Assembly: GCF_013407925.2 (NCBI RefSeq)
Contig: NZ_CP060201.1
Location: forward strand, 5,751,001-5,815,000
Source of the DNA: Pseudomonas protegens
GTDB taxonomy: Bacteria; Pseudomonadota; Gammaproteobacteria; Pseudomonadales; Pseudomonadaceae
DNA: 64,000 nt
Reading direction: 5' to 3'
Shown here: positions 1 through 9,022 of the stretch, one piece after another
Numbering within the stretch: the stretch's first letter is position 1
Layout of the letters: every line of letters begins with the position of its first letter
Made by a program: the position numbers and the translations under genes
The notes under the pieces: generated by a model
What the model saw: only the letters and a program-made list of their open reading frames with translations
Told to the model about the DNA's origin: nothing
Databases searched by the model: none

Positions 1-273
1 TTCTGCATTCAGATCTATGCCGATGACATTGATCCGGCGGTGGTCAGTGCGCTTGAAAGCGAGGTTGCTGGTGAGCTGGGCGGAACCCTGGATGGGCTGT
101 TCGAGGGGAACCTGTCATTCGCTGTTCCCGCGAGGAATGGCATGGACCGTATCAACGCGGTGTTCGATCGCTTCCGCGAGCAAACCGGGATCGAGTGGTA
201 CTACGCCAATGTCTATAAAAACCTCGACGGCGATGAGGACGAGACGCTGTTGAACTGGTGGTTGGACTGCTGA
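1..273 (+). CDS. Hypothetical protein, 3' end only
   Basis: The frame is open from the first base and ends with TGA at 271-273, so this is the last 90 residues of a protein that begins before the window. It contains a short acidic tail (NLDGDEDETLLNWWLDC) and an aromatic patch (IEWYYANVY). I do not recognise the family. There is no signal or membrane segment in the visible part. The fold looks soluble and mixed alpha/beta. It could be an immunity-type or other small cytoplasmic protein, but nothing visible decides this. Confidence 0.6.
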   Translation, partial: FCIQIYADDIDPAVVSALESEVAGELGGTLDGLFEGNLSFAVPARNGMDRINAVFDRFREQTGIEWYYANVYKNLDGDEDETLLNWWLDC

Positions 274-393
274 TTTTCCCCGGGGCCTGGGCATGCCGAC
301 AAACAAACCGACCAAGTAGCGACCAAGTCAGCACCCGGTAGTGCTACAGCGTCCGTTCTGTGGTGTGGGCCTGCATGGGCGTAGGGGAGCGCT

Positions 394-420
394 AATCGTC
401 CAACAGCGTGTTGGACGATT
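394..420. repeat. Perfect inverted repeat (11-bp stem, 5-base loop)
   Basis: The two arms, AATCGTCCAAC and GTTGGACGATT, are exact reverse complements around the loop AGCGT. No T-tract follows on either strand, so a standard intrinsic terminator is unlikely. It could be an operator, an RNA hairpin or a mobile-element scar. Confidence 0.6.
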
Positions 421-491
421 GAGACGTTTACACCGGCATTGGAAAGAGGCGCGCCGACCTTTTGTTTGCTCAATCTGTTGGGTGTGCTTTT

Positions 492-529
492 TACCGGCGA
501 GGGCGTGCTTGAAGACGCCTTCGCCGGCA
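492..529. repeat. REP-like GC-rich hairpin
   Basis: The arms TACCGGCGAGGGCGT and ACGCCTTCGCCGGC pair with a single G-T type mismatch around a short loop. GCCGGC-centred palindromes of this kind are common intergenic repeats in Pseudomonas. Only one copy was seen in the window. Confidence 0.4.
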
Positions 530-684
530 AGCCGACTTCTGCGGTGGATGTAGGAAGGGTCTGTCTTTTCTGTAAGGCAGGCTGGAGGCGCTGATTGCGG
601 TGCTGTTCTGTGGGATAACCATCAGCGCAACCCTGGACGTACTGATCGATACCAGGGCGTATCCCACGCAGAGAGGTCGTGGCC

Positions 685-770
685 ATGGGCCAGGAAATGC
701 GGCTGTTTCAGGAGGACTTGCTCAAGGCGGTTGCCGATATGAGCGCCGGTCAGGCTGTGCGTTCAGTGAC
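685..770 (+). pseudogene. Possible 5' remnant of an XRE/NadS-type antitoxin gene
   Basis: Translation from 685 gives MGQEMRLFQEDLLKAVADMS followed by AGQAVRSV. This resembles the first 25 to 30 residues of small XRE-type antitoxins of the kind that begin F-x-EDLLxSIxxM-KAG. The helix-turn-helix that should follow is absent: the frame runs on into unrelated sequence and the REP unit. Reading: a truncated antitoxin start. The resemblance is short and could be chance. Confidence 0.25.
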
Positions 771-903
771 ACTGTTCATGGCGACTCGTCGTCAAGGATG
801 GGCGGGAGCCGCGCAAGGCGTGTTTGTCGAGATTTTGATGGCTGGCCTGTGCCGGCGCTGCAGTTTTTCCGGCAAGCCACAACGCCCGGGATTTCGTGGG
901 CGT

Positions 904-927
904 TGTAGCCGCTGCCGCAGGCTGCGA
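904..927 (+). repeat. REP unit (24-mer shared with 12054 and 12140)
   Basis: A 24-base unit starting TGTAGCCGCTGCCGCAGG is found here and identically at 12054-12077, with its reverse complement at 12140-12163. It lies just past the receptor gene's stop codon, the usual place for Pseudomonas REP elements. These can act as mRNA stabilisers, gyrase or IHF sites, or RAYT substrates. Confidence 0.8.
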
Positions 928-951
928 TCGACCCCGTAGGGGCCGTCTGCC

Positions 952-3140
952 TTAGAAGTTCACCGAAGCACTCAACCGCGCCGTCAGCGGCGCGCCCTGG
1001 AACAGGTAGTCGTCGCCCATGTATTCCCCGGCGTCGCGCCAGTAGCGTTTGTCGAACAGGTTGTCCACGGTCAGGCGGAACACGGTGTCGTAGCCATCAA
1101 TGCGCGTGCTGTAGCGGCTGCCGATGTTGAAGATGGCGTAGGCGCCGGTGGCGACGTTGCCCTGGCGGTCGGCGTATTTGCTGCCGCTGTATTGCATGCC
1201 ACCCAGCAGGGCCAGGCCGTCGAGCCAGGGCAGGGCGTAGTCGCCTTGGAGGCTGGCCCGCAGGCGGGGGACGTTGAGGGTTTGGTGGCCTTCGTAGGCC
1301 GGGGTGCCGGTGCCCTCGACCCGGGAGCGGATCGCCGCGACGCTGGCGGCAATCTGCAGGCGCTGGGTGGCCCAGCCGTTGGCGGAGAGCTCCAGGCCGG
1401 TGTTCTTTTGCTGGCCCTGCTGGACGTAGGTGAAACCGCCATCAGCATCCGGGCGTGAGTACTGGTAGGCCTGGCGCATCTGGAACAGGGCGGCGGTAAA
1501 GCTCATGCGCTGCCAGTCGTATTTGATCCCGGCTTCGATTTGGCGCGAGACGGTGGGGGCCAGGGTGTTGTAGGCGTTGCTGGCGAACCACGGGGCCTGA
1601 CCACCCAGGCTCAGGCCCTTGCTGTATTGGGTGTACAGCGAAATGTTGTTGATCGGTTTGTAGATCAGCGCGGCCTGGGGCAGGAACACATAGCGTTGGG
1701 TGTGGCGCTGGGTGCCGTCCTGACTGTTGAAGGCTTTTTCATCCAGGCGCACTTCACGCCCGCCGAGAACTGTCTGCCACTGTTCGTTGAAGCTGATGCG
1801 GTCGCTGAGGAACAGGCCGTATTGGCGGCTGTCCAGGCGTCGATGAGAGTCGCCGAGTGGGCCGTCGTAGGGGGCAAAGTGCCCGGGTTCGCTGTCGATA
1901 TTGCCACTGCCGTTGCCGTTGTCGACGCGGTGCATGACCTGATCGCGATTGTCCACCACGCGGCGGAACGCGCTGCTCCCCACACTCAACTCATGGCCCA
2001 GGCCCGCTGCGTCGAAGCGGCCGTTGAGCACCGCCTGCACTTCATCGTTGCGCCGGGTGTCGTCGGGGCTGCGGAAGTCGTAGATGTCGTAGTTGCCTTC
2101 CGGGCTGAAGTAGTTGCCGTTGGCATTGATGCAGCCGGTGGTGCAGCCGCCCCAGGCAAACGAGCTGTAGTCATCGATCACCACCTTGCTGCGCGACGCA
2201 CTGAGGTTGCCCTTCCAGTCGTCGTTGAAGCGGTACTCGATACTGCCGCCGATGTTCAGCGATTCATTGGTCACCGGCTTTGAGCCGCTCTGGTGCCCCA
2301 GGAGTCTTTTCGGCGAGGCGTGGTGGGGCAGGCTGGAGCCGCCCAGCAGTTGATAGCCCGGGGCCGAGCGCTGCTGCTTGTTCTGGTATTCGATGTCCAG
2401 TTGCAGCAGGGCATCGGGGCTGATGTTCCAGTCCAGGGCCAGGGAGGCAAAGTCGCGCTGGCCATTGGCGTGCTCGACGCAGGAGTGCAGGTCTTCATGG
2501 GCCAGGTTGGCGCGCAGGCCGAACTGCTGTTCGCTGCCGAACCAGCCGCCCACGTCGGTGGCCAGGTAACCGCTGCCGCGATCGTCGGTGGCGACGGTCA
2601 CCGAGCGGATATCCGTGGGCCGCTTGGTCACGTAGTTGACCAGGCCACCCGGTTCGCTGACCCCGCTTTGCAGGCCGGAAAGGCCCTTGAGCAGTTCCAC
2701 CCGCTGTTTGTTTTCCAGGGCGACGTTCTGCTCGCCGGTGATGGTGCGGTTGTTGATCTTGTAGCTGCTGGCCGCGTTCAGGGAGAAGCCGCGCACCTCG
2801 AAGTTTTCGTAGTAGCCCACCGGCGCGTAGCTCTGGCCCACCGAGGCGTCGTTCTTCAGTACATCGCTGAGCAACCGCGCCTGCTGATCGAGGATCAACT
2901 CTTCGTTGATCACGCTGATGGCGGCCGGGGTGTCCAGCAGCGGCGTTTCGCTGAAGCCGCCCACCGAGGCGCTGTCGGCTTGGTAGCCGGACGGCGCTTG
3001 TGTGCTGATGGTCTGGGTCGGCAGTTCGGTGCGTTGGTCACGGCGTGGCTGCCGGCCAGCAGCAGGCCCAGGGTCAGGCGATGGCGCGGCAAGCCAGTGC
3101 TGAGGGTGGGGGAGCGGGACGTCGAGTGATCGGGGGGCAT
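952..3140 (-). pseudogene. TonB-dependent siderophore receptor, frameshifted near its N terminus
   Basis: An outer-membrane ferric-siderophore receptor. The plug domain begins near SETPLLDTPAAISVINEE, with EVRGF and the LKGLSGLQSGVSEPGGLVN stretch typical of siderophore plugs. A 22-strand-type barrel follows and ends LTARLSASVNF with a terminal Phe. The barrel frame has no ATG before 2964, only an internal GTG. The ATG at 3140 has a good Shine-Dalgarno (AAGGA, 6 bases) and encodes an RHRLTLGLLLAGSHAVTN signal peptide, but in another frame. The two frames meet around 3030-3040; adding one base there would give ...AVTN-TELPTQTIS and a normal-length receptor. No N-terminal signalling domain of the FpvA kind is visible. 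It is either a real null allele or an assembly indel. Ligand class is unknown, possibly a hydroxamate. Confidence 0.8.
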
Positions 3141-3369
3141 GAACATTCCTTGAGGGCGACGCGGTCTGAAGCGCAGGCCTGGGCCGGCCTTTGCAGCAGC
3201 GGCTGACTGGCGTGGGGCGGGCCGTGCGGCGGGCATCCGGCTTTCACGGGGTGGTTGCAGCTGTGTGCTGTCGGGCGGGCGCCATCATACAAGCTGCGGC
3301 GAGGGGGTAAAGGCACACAGGCACAGGGCCGGTGGGCGCTTGCCGGCCCTGCTGGAGGGAATGCAGGGG

Positions 3370-3618
3370 TTATGGGTTGGGCTCAGGAGGAGTCACTTGC
3401 AGGGATTCGATCTGCTGTTCCAGGGTTGCAATCTTGCCCAGCAGGATAGTGATGAGTTTCTTGTCGTGGCTTCGGGCTTCGGAGGCGACCAGGGATTTTT
3501 CCAGGCGGTCGACGATTTCATTGTTCATGCTGCGGTTTTCCTGCTTGGCGATGCGCTTGACTTGGGTGTGAAGCTCACCAGGCAGGCGAACGATGAACTT
3601 TTGAGCGGGGGCGCACAT
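3370..3618 (-). CDS. Arc-family ribbon-helix-helix DNA-binding protein
   Basis: An 82-residue protein. Residues 6-45 (KFIVRLPGELHTQVKRIAKQ then ENRSMNNEIVDRLE) fit the Arc/MetJ ribbon-helix-helix fold: a basic beta strand that enters the DNA groove followed by two helices. The remaining half is a predicted coiled coil (KIATLEQQIESLQ) that could drive higher-order assembly. The start is supported by GAGG seven bases upstream. It stands alone, with no toxin partner beside it, so a simple repressor is more likely than an antitoxin. Targets are unknown. Confidence 0.8.
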   Translation of the reverse strand: MCAPAQKFIVRLPGELHTQVKRIAKQENRSMNNEIVDRLEKSLVASEARSHDKKLITILLGKIATLEQQIESLQVTPPEPNP

Positions 3619-3881
3619 GCCGGACCTCGGGTGATATCAAAAAGAAACATCATAGAAAGGTCGGGCCAGGCAGGGCTTCAAGAAAATTCTGAAAAAACAG
3701 CAGGATCGGGCTTAGTTTCGCTGAGCGGCATGGGCGACTCGCTGAGCCGAATCCGGGCATTGCGCCGCATAAATCCAGGCCGCTCAATCAAGGGTAGGAG
3801 GCGAGGGCGCCAGCCCCTCGCCAGCGCTGGATGTGCGATTGCATCAGGGCCCGTCCGATGGCTCAAGCCCCGTGCCCGACC

Positions 3882-5273
3882 TCAACGGCGATCCAGCCAC
3901 ACCGTCTGCGCGTTGCAGAACTCGCGCACGCCGAAGTGCGACAGCTCGCGACCGAAGCCGCTTTTCTTCACCCCGCCGAAGGTCACCCGAGGGTCGCTGG
4001 CGCTGTAGCCGTTGATGAACACGCCGCCGGTTTCCAGCTCGTCGGTCATCTGCCGGGCCCGTTCCAGGTCCTGAGTGAAGATCGTCGCGGTAAGGCCGAA
4101 CTCGCTGTCGTTGGCCAGCTCCAGGGCGTGCTCGGCATCCCGAGCGCTGATGATGGCGGCCACCGGGCCGAACAGTTCCTGCCTGAAGGCGGTCATCTGC
4201 TCGGTGACGTCTGCCAGCACCGTGGGCGGGTAGTAGTTGCCGGCGCCTTCGACCTTGTCGCCGCCCAGCAGCAGGGTGGCGCCTTCGGCCAGGGTCGCCT
4301 GGACTTGCTGGTGCAGTTCGTCACGCAGGTCGAAGCGGGCCATGGGGCCGAGGTAGGTGTCGCAGGCCAGCGGGTCGCCCATCACCAGGGCACGGGTGGC
4401 TTCGACGAATTTGCGGGTGAACTCCGCGACCACCCCTTGCTCGATGATCAGGCGCTTGGCGGCGGCGCAGACCTGGCCGGTGTTCTGGTAGCGGCCGATC
4501 ACCGCGGCCTTGACCGCTTCGTCCAGATCGGCGTCGTTGAGCACGATAAAGGGATCGGAGCCGCCCAGTTCCAGCACGCATTTCTTCAGCGCCGCGCCGG
4601 CCTGGGCGCCGATGGCGATGCCGGCGCGCACGCTGCCGGTCAGGGTCACGGCAGCGATGCGGCGGTCGGCGATGGCGCGGGATACGCCGTCCGGGGTGAC
4701 GTTGAGCAGCTCGAAGACGCCTTCAGGGAAACCGGCGCGCTGCATGACGTCCAGCAGCAGGTAGGCGCTGCCCATGACGTTCGGCGCGTGCTTGAGCACA
4801 TAGGTGTTGCCGGCCAGTAGTGCTGGCACCGCGCCGCGCAGCACCTGCCAGATCGGGAAGTTCCACGGCATCACCGCCAGCAGCGGGCCCAGCGGGCGGT
4901 ACTCGATGCGCGCCTTGTTGTTTTCCACCAGGGTCGCTTCCGGGGCCAGCATGGCTGGGCCGTGCTCGGCGTACCACAGGCACAGCTGGGCGCATTTTTC
5001 GATTTCGCCCCGGGCCTGGGGCAGCGGCTTGCCCATTTCCAGGCTGATCATCCATGCCATGGCCTCGCTGTTGTCCCGCAGGGCCTGGGCCAGGGCCGTC
5101 AGGCGAGTGGCGCGTGCGGCGACGCTCTGGCGTTTCCACAGGGCGAAACCCGCGGCGGCGCGCTCCAGGGTGGCGTCGGTTTCAGCCTCGGACTGGTAGG
5201 GGTAGGCGCCAATCTGCTCGCCGGTGGCGGGGTTGATCGACAAGGCGTGGGTGTGGCTGGAAACAAGGCTCAT
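3882..5273 (-). CDS. NAD-dependent succinate-semialdehyde dehydrogenase-type aldehyde dehydrogenase
   Basis: A 463-residue cytosolic aldehyde dehydrogenase of the Sad/YneI type, which oxidises succinate semialdehyde or a similar aldehyde to the acid with NAD. The cofactor loop (VMPWNFPIWQ), the general-base region (LELGGSDPF) and the nucleophile segment (NTGQVCAAAKR) are all present, and the length matches the family. I chose the ATG at 5273, with AGGA upstream and the sequence MSLVSSHTHALSINP. An earlier in-frame start would add 29 unconserved residues that run into the divergent promoter. It is transcribed away from the LysR gene at 5375, which probably regulates it. Exact substrate is inferred from family resemblance only. 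Confidence 0.88.
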   Translation of the reverse strand: MSLVSSHTHALSINPATGEQIGAYPYQSEAETDATLERAAAGFALWKRQSVAARATRLTALAQALRDNSEAMAWMISLEMGKPLPQARGEIEKCAQLCLWYAEHGPAMLAPEATLVENNKARIEYRPLGPLLAVMPWNFPIWQVLRGAVPALLAGNTYVLKHAPNVMGSAYLLLDVMQRAGFPEGVFELLNVTPDGVSRAIADRRIAAVTLTGSVRAGIAIGAQAGAALKKCVLELGGSDPFIVLNDADLDEAVKAAVIGRYQNTGQVCAAAKRLIIEQGVVAEFTRKFVEATRALVMGDPLACDTYLGPMARFDLRDELHQQVQATLAEGATLLLGGDKVEGAGNYYPPTVLADVTEQMTAFRQELFGPVAAIISARDAEHALELANDSEFGLTATIFTQDLERARQMTDELETGGVFINGYSASDPRVTFGGVKKSGFGRELSHFGVREFCNAQTVWLDRR

Positions 5274-5338
5274 GGCACCGTCCTGCTCGGGTGGGAATGG
5301 CAGCAGGTTACGGCGCTGGTTGTTTGCTGAAAACTGAA

Positions 5339-5346
5339 TAATATTA
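5339..5346. promoter_or_regulatory. Candidate divergent promoter core
   Basis: The palindrome TAATATTA sits in the 101-base gap between the divergent dehydrogenase and LysR genes and offers a -10-like TAATAT on both strands. The surroundings are AT-rich in an otherwise GC-rich region. No clear -35 was identified, so this is tentative. Confidence 0.3.
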
Positions 5347-5374
5347 AGCGAGTCGTTCACGTTTGGAGAATGCT

Positions 5375-6253
5375 ATGGATCTGGTCCAGCTGGAAATTTT
5401 CAAGGCCGTTGCCGAGCAGGGCAGCATCAGCGCCGCCGCGCAATTGATCCACCGGGTGCCGTCGAACCTGACCACGCGGATCAAGCAACTGGAGCAGGAC
5501 CTGGGGGTGGAGCTGTTTATCCGCGAGAAAAGCCGCCTGCGCCTGTCGCCCGCCGGGTGGAACTTCCTCGACTACGCCCGGCGCATTCTCGACCTGGTGG
5601 CCGAAGCGCGCCTGACCGTGGCCGGCGAGGAACCCCAGGGCCCGTTTGCCCTGGGTTCCCTGGAAAGCACGGCGGCGGTGCGCATTCCGGCCTTGCTGGC
5701 GTCCTACAACCAGCAATACGCCAAGGTCGAGCTGGACCTGTCCACCGGCCCCTCGGGGACCATGATCGAAGGCGTGTTGTCCGGGCGTCTGGTGGCGGCC
5801 TTCGTCGACGGCCCGGTGCGCCACCCGGCCCTGGAAGGGCTGCCGGTGTTCGAGGAAGAGATGGTGCTGATCGCGCCCCTGGGGCACGCGCCGATTACCC
5901 GAGCGCGGGAAGTCAACGGCGAAAGCATCTACGCCTTTCGCGCCAATTGTTCCTACCGTCATCACTTCGAAAGCTGGTTCACCCAGGACGCCGCAGTGCC
6001 GGGCAAGATCCACGAAATGGAGTCCTACCACGGCATGCTGGCTTGCGTCAGCGCCGGTGCCGGGCTGGCGCTGATGCCCCGTAGCATGCTGGAAAGCATG
6101 CCCGGCTGCGCCACGGTCAGCGTCTGGCCGCTGTCGCCGCGCTTTCGCTTCCTGCGCACCTGGCTGGTCTGGCGGCGCGGCACCGTGTCCCAGAGTTTGA
6201 GCAGTTTTGTGAAGCTGCTGGAGGAGAGGGGCGCGGTGCTAGCCGAGGGGTGA
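5375..6253 (+). CDS. LysR-family transcriptional regulator
   Basis: A 292-residue protein. Residues 1-60 form the winged helix-turn-helix ([20 protein letters not shown], then [20 protein letters not shown]), and residues 90-285 the type 2 periplasmic-binding-like effector domain. The ATG at 5375 has GGAG six bases upstream. The gene is divergent from the semialdehyde dehydrogenase with a shared 101-base promoter region, so by the usual LysR arrangement it should control that gene in response to a substrate or product. The effector is not identifiable from sequence. Confidence 0.9.
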   Translation: MDLVQLEIFKAVAEQGSISAAAQLIHRVPSNLTTRIKQLEQDLGVELFIREKSRLRLSPAGWNFLDYARRILDLVAEARLTVAGEEPQGPFALGSLESTAAVRIPALLASYNQQYAKVELDLSTGPSGTMIEGVLSGRLVAAFVDGPVRHPALEGLPVFEEEMVLIAPLGHAPITRAREVNGESIYAFRANCSYRHHFESWFTQDAAVPGKIHEMESYHGMLACVSAGAGLALMPRSMLESMPGCATVSVWPLSPRFRFLRTWLVWRRGTVSQSLSSFVKLLEERGAVLAEG

Positions 6254-6340
6254 ATGGGCCATGTCCGGCCGCGCTCGATGGCTGTATGGGGGCGATGTGT
6301 GTAGGCTTTCCGGCCTTTGCCCCACACTTGGAAGTGAGCC

Positions 6341-6583
6341 ATGACCGATCAGCTTTGCCTTGTATTCGTCCCCGCGTTGGTGGCGTTGCTGCTGAATGCC
6401 GAGAACACCAAGGGCACGCCCCTGACCGAGGCGGAAGTGCTGGAAATTCGTGATAGCGCCGCCTGTATCGCGTTACCCGCGGCGGTTGCGCTGAGCATGG
6501 AAAACGAGCGCGGCTATCGCGATCTGGTGGCCGAGGATTGCTGGGAAGAGTGGCAGCAGTATCGGCGCGAGGCGCAAGCCTGA
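6341..6583 (+). CDS. Small conserved-looking hypothetical protein
   Basis: An 80-residue protein starting MTDQLCLVFVPALVALLLNA and ending EDCWEEWQQYRREAQA. The N terminus is hydrophobic, but an acidic helical segment (TPLTEAEVLEIRDSAACIAL) follows, so it may be a soluble helical protein rather than a membrane one. GTGAGC upstream is a weak ribosome-binding site. The codon use matches neighbouring core genes, which supports its being real. I recall similar short proteins in Pseudomonas but cannot name a function. Confidence 0.65.
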   Translation: MTDQLCLVFVPALVALLLNAENTKGTPLTEAEVLEIRDSAACIALPAAVALSMENERGYRDLVAEDCWEEWQQYRREAQA

Positions 6584-6637
6584 GAGGCGGCCTTGGCGTG
6601 ATCTCGTAAGTTTGTTGGGGTGGCTGGGAACGGCTTC

Positions 6638-7258
6638 TCAGCGCCTGCTCAGGGCCAAGCGAGCCGCAAACAGTACGAAGATCATCCCTGTGGTGCGGTC
6701 CATCCACTGGATCACCTTTTCCCGCTGCAGCACACCCGCCAGGGGCCGGGTGGCGGCAATCAGCAGCAGCGACCAGATCAGCCCCAGCACCACGTGAATG
6801 CTCACCAGGCCAAAGGTCCACAGCACCAGTGGCTGCCCCTGGGGAATGAACTGCGGCAAAAAGGACACATAGAAAATCCCCACCTTGGGGTTGAGCACGT
6901 TGCCCAGTAGGCCCTTGAGAAACCAGTTGGCCCCGGTTTTTTCAGCGGTGCCAGCGGGGGAAAAGGTGCGGCGCGGGCGCAGCAGCATGTTCAGCCCCAG
7001 CCAGGCCAGGTAGGCGGCGCCGCAGTACTTCAACAGGTTGAAGGCCAGTTCCGACACCGCAATCAAGGCCCCCAGGCCGAAGGCCACGGCCGCTCCCCAG
7101 AGCAGGCAACCTGCGTTGATCCCCAGCGCCGCGCGTAGGGCCTGGCGTTTGCCTTCCACAGTGGCGGTGCGCAGCACCAGGGCGGTGTCCAGGCCCGGGG
7201 TCAGGGTCAGCAGGGTGGCGGCCAGGGTGAAGGCTAGGAGATTCTCGGTGATCGACAT
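6638..7258 (-). CDS. LysE/RhtB-family amino-acid exporter
   Basis: A 206-residue inner-membrane protein with about six hydrophobic helices. It carries the family's early LTPGLDTALVLR motif (residues 20-31), the glycine-rich ALGINAGCLLWGAAVAFGLG helix, and the LLGNVLNPKVGIFYVSFLPQ loop, in which N-P-K is nearly invariant. Such proteins export amino acids or homoserine lactones by proton antiport. Substrate is unknown. It is a single gene with no visible linked regulator. Confidence 0.88.
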   Translation of the reverse strand: MSITENLLAFTLAATLLTLTPGLDTALVLRTATVEGKRQALRAALGINAGCLLWGAAVAFGLGALIAVSELAFNLLKYCGAAYLAWLGLNMLLRPRRTFSPAGTAEKTGANWFLKGLLGNVLNPKVGIFYVSFLPQFIPQGQPLVLWTFGLVSIHVVLGLIWSLLLIAATRPLAGVLQREKVIQWMDRTTGMIFVLFAARLALSRR

Positions 7259-7358
7259 GGGGCAGGTTTCGACGTGAGGTTGCGGGCAGGTTAACAGGCC
7301 ACGAGCACCGCCGCTTGTGCTGTTTCAAGCACCGGGCGAGTCCTGACTGAAACGCCGA

Positions 7359-8117
7359 TCAGCCATAGAGGTCGGCCAGTTTGAAGGCCCAATCAGCGCT
7401 CAGCGCGATGACCTCCAACAGCATGTGCAGCAGTATCGGGACCAACACTGCGCCACTGGCTATGCGCGCGATAGCAAGCACACAGCCACAGGCAAAGAGC
7501 AGTGCGATGGACGTCCAGTTGTCGTACTGGGTGTGGAACCCGGCAAAAATGGCCGACGTCGCGATCACGGCAATCCATTTCCAGAGCTGGCTGTTCTCAT
7601 ACGGAAACAGCCGCAGCAGGTAATGGCGGAAATACAGTTCTTCGAGAATCGGTGGCAGCACAATCAGTGAGGCGACTTTGATCAGGGTTTGCCGAGTGTC
7701 GAGCCCCGTCAGCAATTCGTTCATGAATGCTTCTTGAGGCAGCGAAAGAAACATGATGATGACGCCACACAGGGCATAGAGCGCGATGAGGCATAGCGCG
7801 CCCATTTTTAATGGCTGGATGAATGTTCGCCCGCGCAACTGCGCGGCCAGGCCGGAACGGTACTGGATGGCGAACAGGATGGACAGGGAGAGGGCGGCAG
7901 CACCACTGATGATGACGAACACCAGATAACTCTGCATCACGGTCGGCATCAGCAGGATGCCGGGTACTCCCGACAGGATGTACAACAGGGTCGCCAGAAT
8001 GAACAGGCCAAGCCTGGGAAAGAACCGGTAGGTAGAACGCTCAGGGGCGCAGACCCCAGGCGGGGAAAACAGATGAGTCACAGTCACTCCATGAATGTGG
8101 GATAAGCGGGGTGGCAT
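7359..8117 (-). CDS. CPBP-family intramembrane metalloprotease
   Basis: A 252-residue polytopic membrane protein. The CPBP (Abi) signature is present: EELYFRHYLLR (the E-E-x3-R motif), then FAGFHTQ with a conserved His, and later VPILLHMLLE with the second metal-ligand His. Related enzymes (Rce1, bacterial immunity peptidases) cleave membrane-bound or prenylated substrates. The start at 8117 has only a weak ribosome-binding site, and a GTG a few codons in is possible. It may take part in bacteriocin self-immunity or envelope quality control, but the neighbours give no clue. Confidence 0.85.
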   Translation of the reverse strand: MPPRLSHIHGVTVTHLFSPPGVCAPERSTYRFFPRLGLFILATLLYILSGVPGILLMPTVMQSYLVFVIISGAAALSLSILFAIQYRSGLAAQLRGRTFIQPLKMGALCLIALYALCGVIIMFLSLPQEAFMNELLTGLDTRQTLIKVASLIVLPPILEELYFRHYLLRLFPYENSQLWKWIAVIATSAIFAGFHTQYDNWTSIALLFACGCVLAIARIASGAVLVPILLHMLLEVIALSADWAFKLADLYG

Positions 8118-8174
8118 AGTGCCACTCTTGGCTACCGCCGGGAACCGCTTTCAGATGGCATTTGCAAAGGATAT

Positions 8175-8858
8175 TCAGCCTTTGCGCTTGACCAGCGCCA
8201 GGTACACCCCCGAGCCTTTCCCGGGTTCGATGTAGTTCGCACCGTCCAGGTCGGCTATCCGGGTTGGTCTTATCTCCAGTTCCAGCTCCGGCGCGCCTTC
8301 GTACCATTCGTTGTTGTCGTTCAGTCCTCTTTCGAAGGCATCGAGAAATGCCTGGCAACTGTCGAACTGGCCATAGCTGTAGTTGCCTTGCTGGTCGCTG
8401 TAAAAGCGTGAGTAGCTCAGCAGCACGATGCCCCAGCGCTCGATGCGCTCACCGGGACTGGTGCGGGGGATCTGCTTGACCAGGTCCTTGCGGATTTCCC
8501 AGGTCTTGTAATAGGCATTCTTGTTGTTGTGCACCACCTTGAATTCGATGGCGGTCGAGGGCTGTTCGCCGTAGCTGTCCTCGACCCAGATATCCACCTT
8601 GCGTCGTTCTGCGGCGATCAGCCAGCGCGGCACGTTGCTGCGCGCAACGCTGATGTTGCTGGGACGAAAGTCGTCGCGTTTATCCAGCTGGCCGCCGAGG
8701 CCGAGGTGATCGCGATTGATGTCCAGCAATGCCGCCGATTCCAGGCTCAGCCACAGCTCGGGAGCAGTGGTGACCATGATGGATTTGAGGATGCGCTGGC
8801 GTTCGTCTTTTTTCAGGTGATTGAGCAGCAGCTCGGTAAAGCCGGGAACAAAGGACAT
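8175..8858 (-). CDS. Hypothetical protein with a PD-(D/E)XK nuclease-like motif
   Basis: A 227-residue soluble protein with a strong ribosome-binding site (AAGGAG, 6 bases). Around residue 90-110 the sequence reads VDIWVEDSYGEQ...TAIEFKVV, i.e. D-x12-E-x-K in two hydrophobic strands, which matches the active-site layout of PD-(D/E)XK nucleases. The N-terminal LKKDERQRILKSIM and the later IERWGIVLLSYSRFYSD also fit a helix-strand fold of that class. No partner methylase or toxin is visible. It could be a DNA-processing enzyme or an uncharacterised defence component. The nuclease call is inference from motif spacing. Confidence 0.55.
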   Translation of the reverse strand: MSFVPGFTELLLNHLKKDERQRILKSIMVTTAPELWLSLESAALLDINRDHLGLGGQLDKRDDFRPSNISVARSNVPRWLIAAERRKVDIWVEDSYGEQPSTAIEFKVVHNNKNAYYKTWEIRKDLVKQIPRTSPGERIERWGIVLLSYSRFYSDQQGNYSYGQFDSCQAFLDAFERGLNDNNEWYEGAPELELEIRPTRIADLDGANYIEPGKGSGVYLALVKRKG

Positions 8859-8910
8859 GGGATCTCCTTATCAGGTCCGAATAGGTGGAACGGTCAGATC
8901 AATGCCCATC

Positions 8911-9010
8911 TGTAGGAGCGAGCTTGCTCGCGATGCTTTCCAAAGCGCCGCCTATCCCCTGCCAGTGCGCGTTATCGTTGAGGTTCTTCGCGAGCAAGCT
9001 CGCTCCTACG
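8911..9010. repeat. Inverted pair of REP units
   Basis: A 23-base unit (TGTAGGAGCGAGCTTGCTCG...) at 8911-8933 recurs as its near-perfect reverse complement at 8988-9010, separated by 54 bases. Each unit is itself a palindrome around GAGCGAGCTTGCTC. The pair sits between two same-strand genes and is a typical Pseudomonas BIME-like element. Confidence 0.85.
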
Positions 9011-9022
9011 AGAGGGCGACGG

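Larger units (their letters stand above)
274..951. other. Intergenic stretch with inverted repeats and a possible gene remnant
   Basis: No convincing complete gene lies here. The stretch holds a perfect 11-bp-stem inverted repeat at 394-420, an imperfect GC-rich hairpin at 492-529, a possible antitoxin start at 685-770 and a REP unit at 904-927. Open frames on both strands are short and have no family resemblance apart from the antitoxin-like one. Confidence 0.6.

Noticed and set aside
1540..3129. Two long plus-strand frames opposite the siderophore receptor
   Set aside because: Both are antisense shadows of the barrel region; Val/Ala-rich with no motifs.
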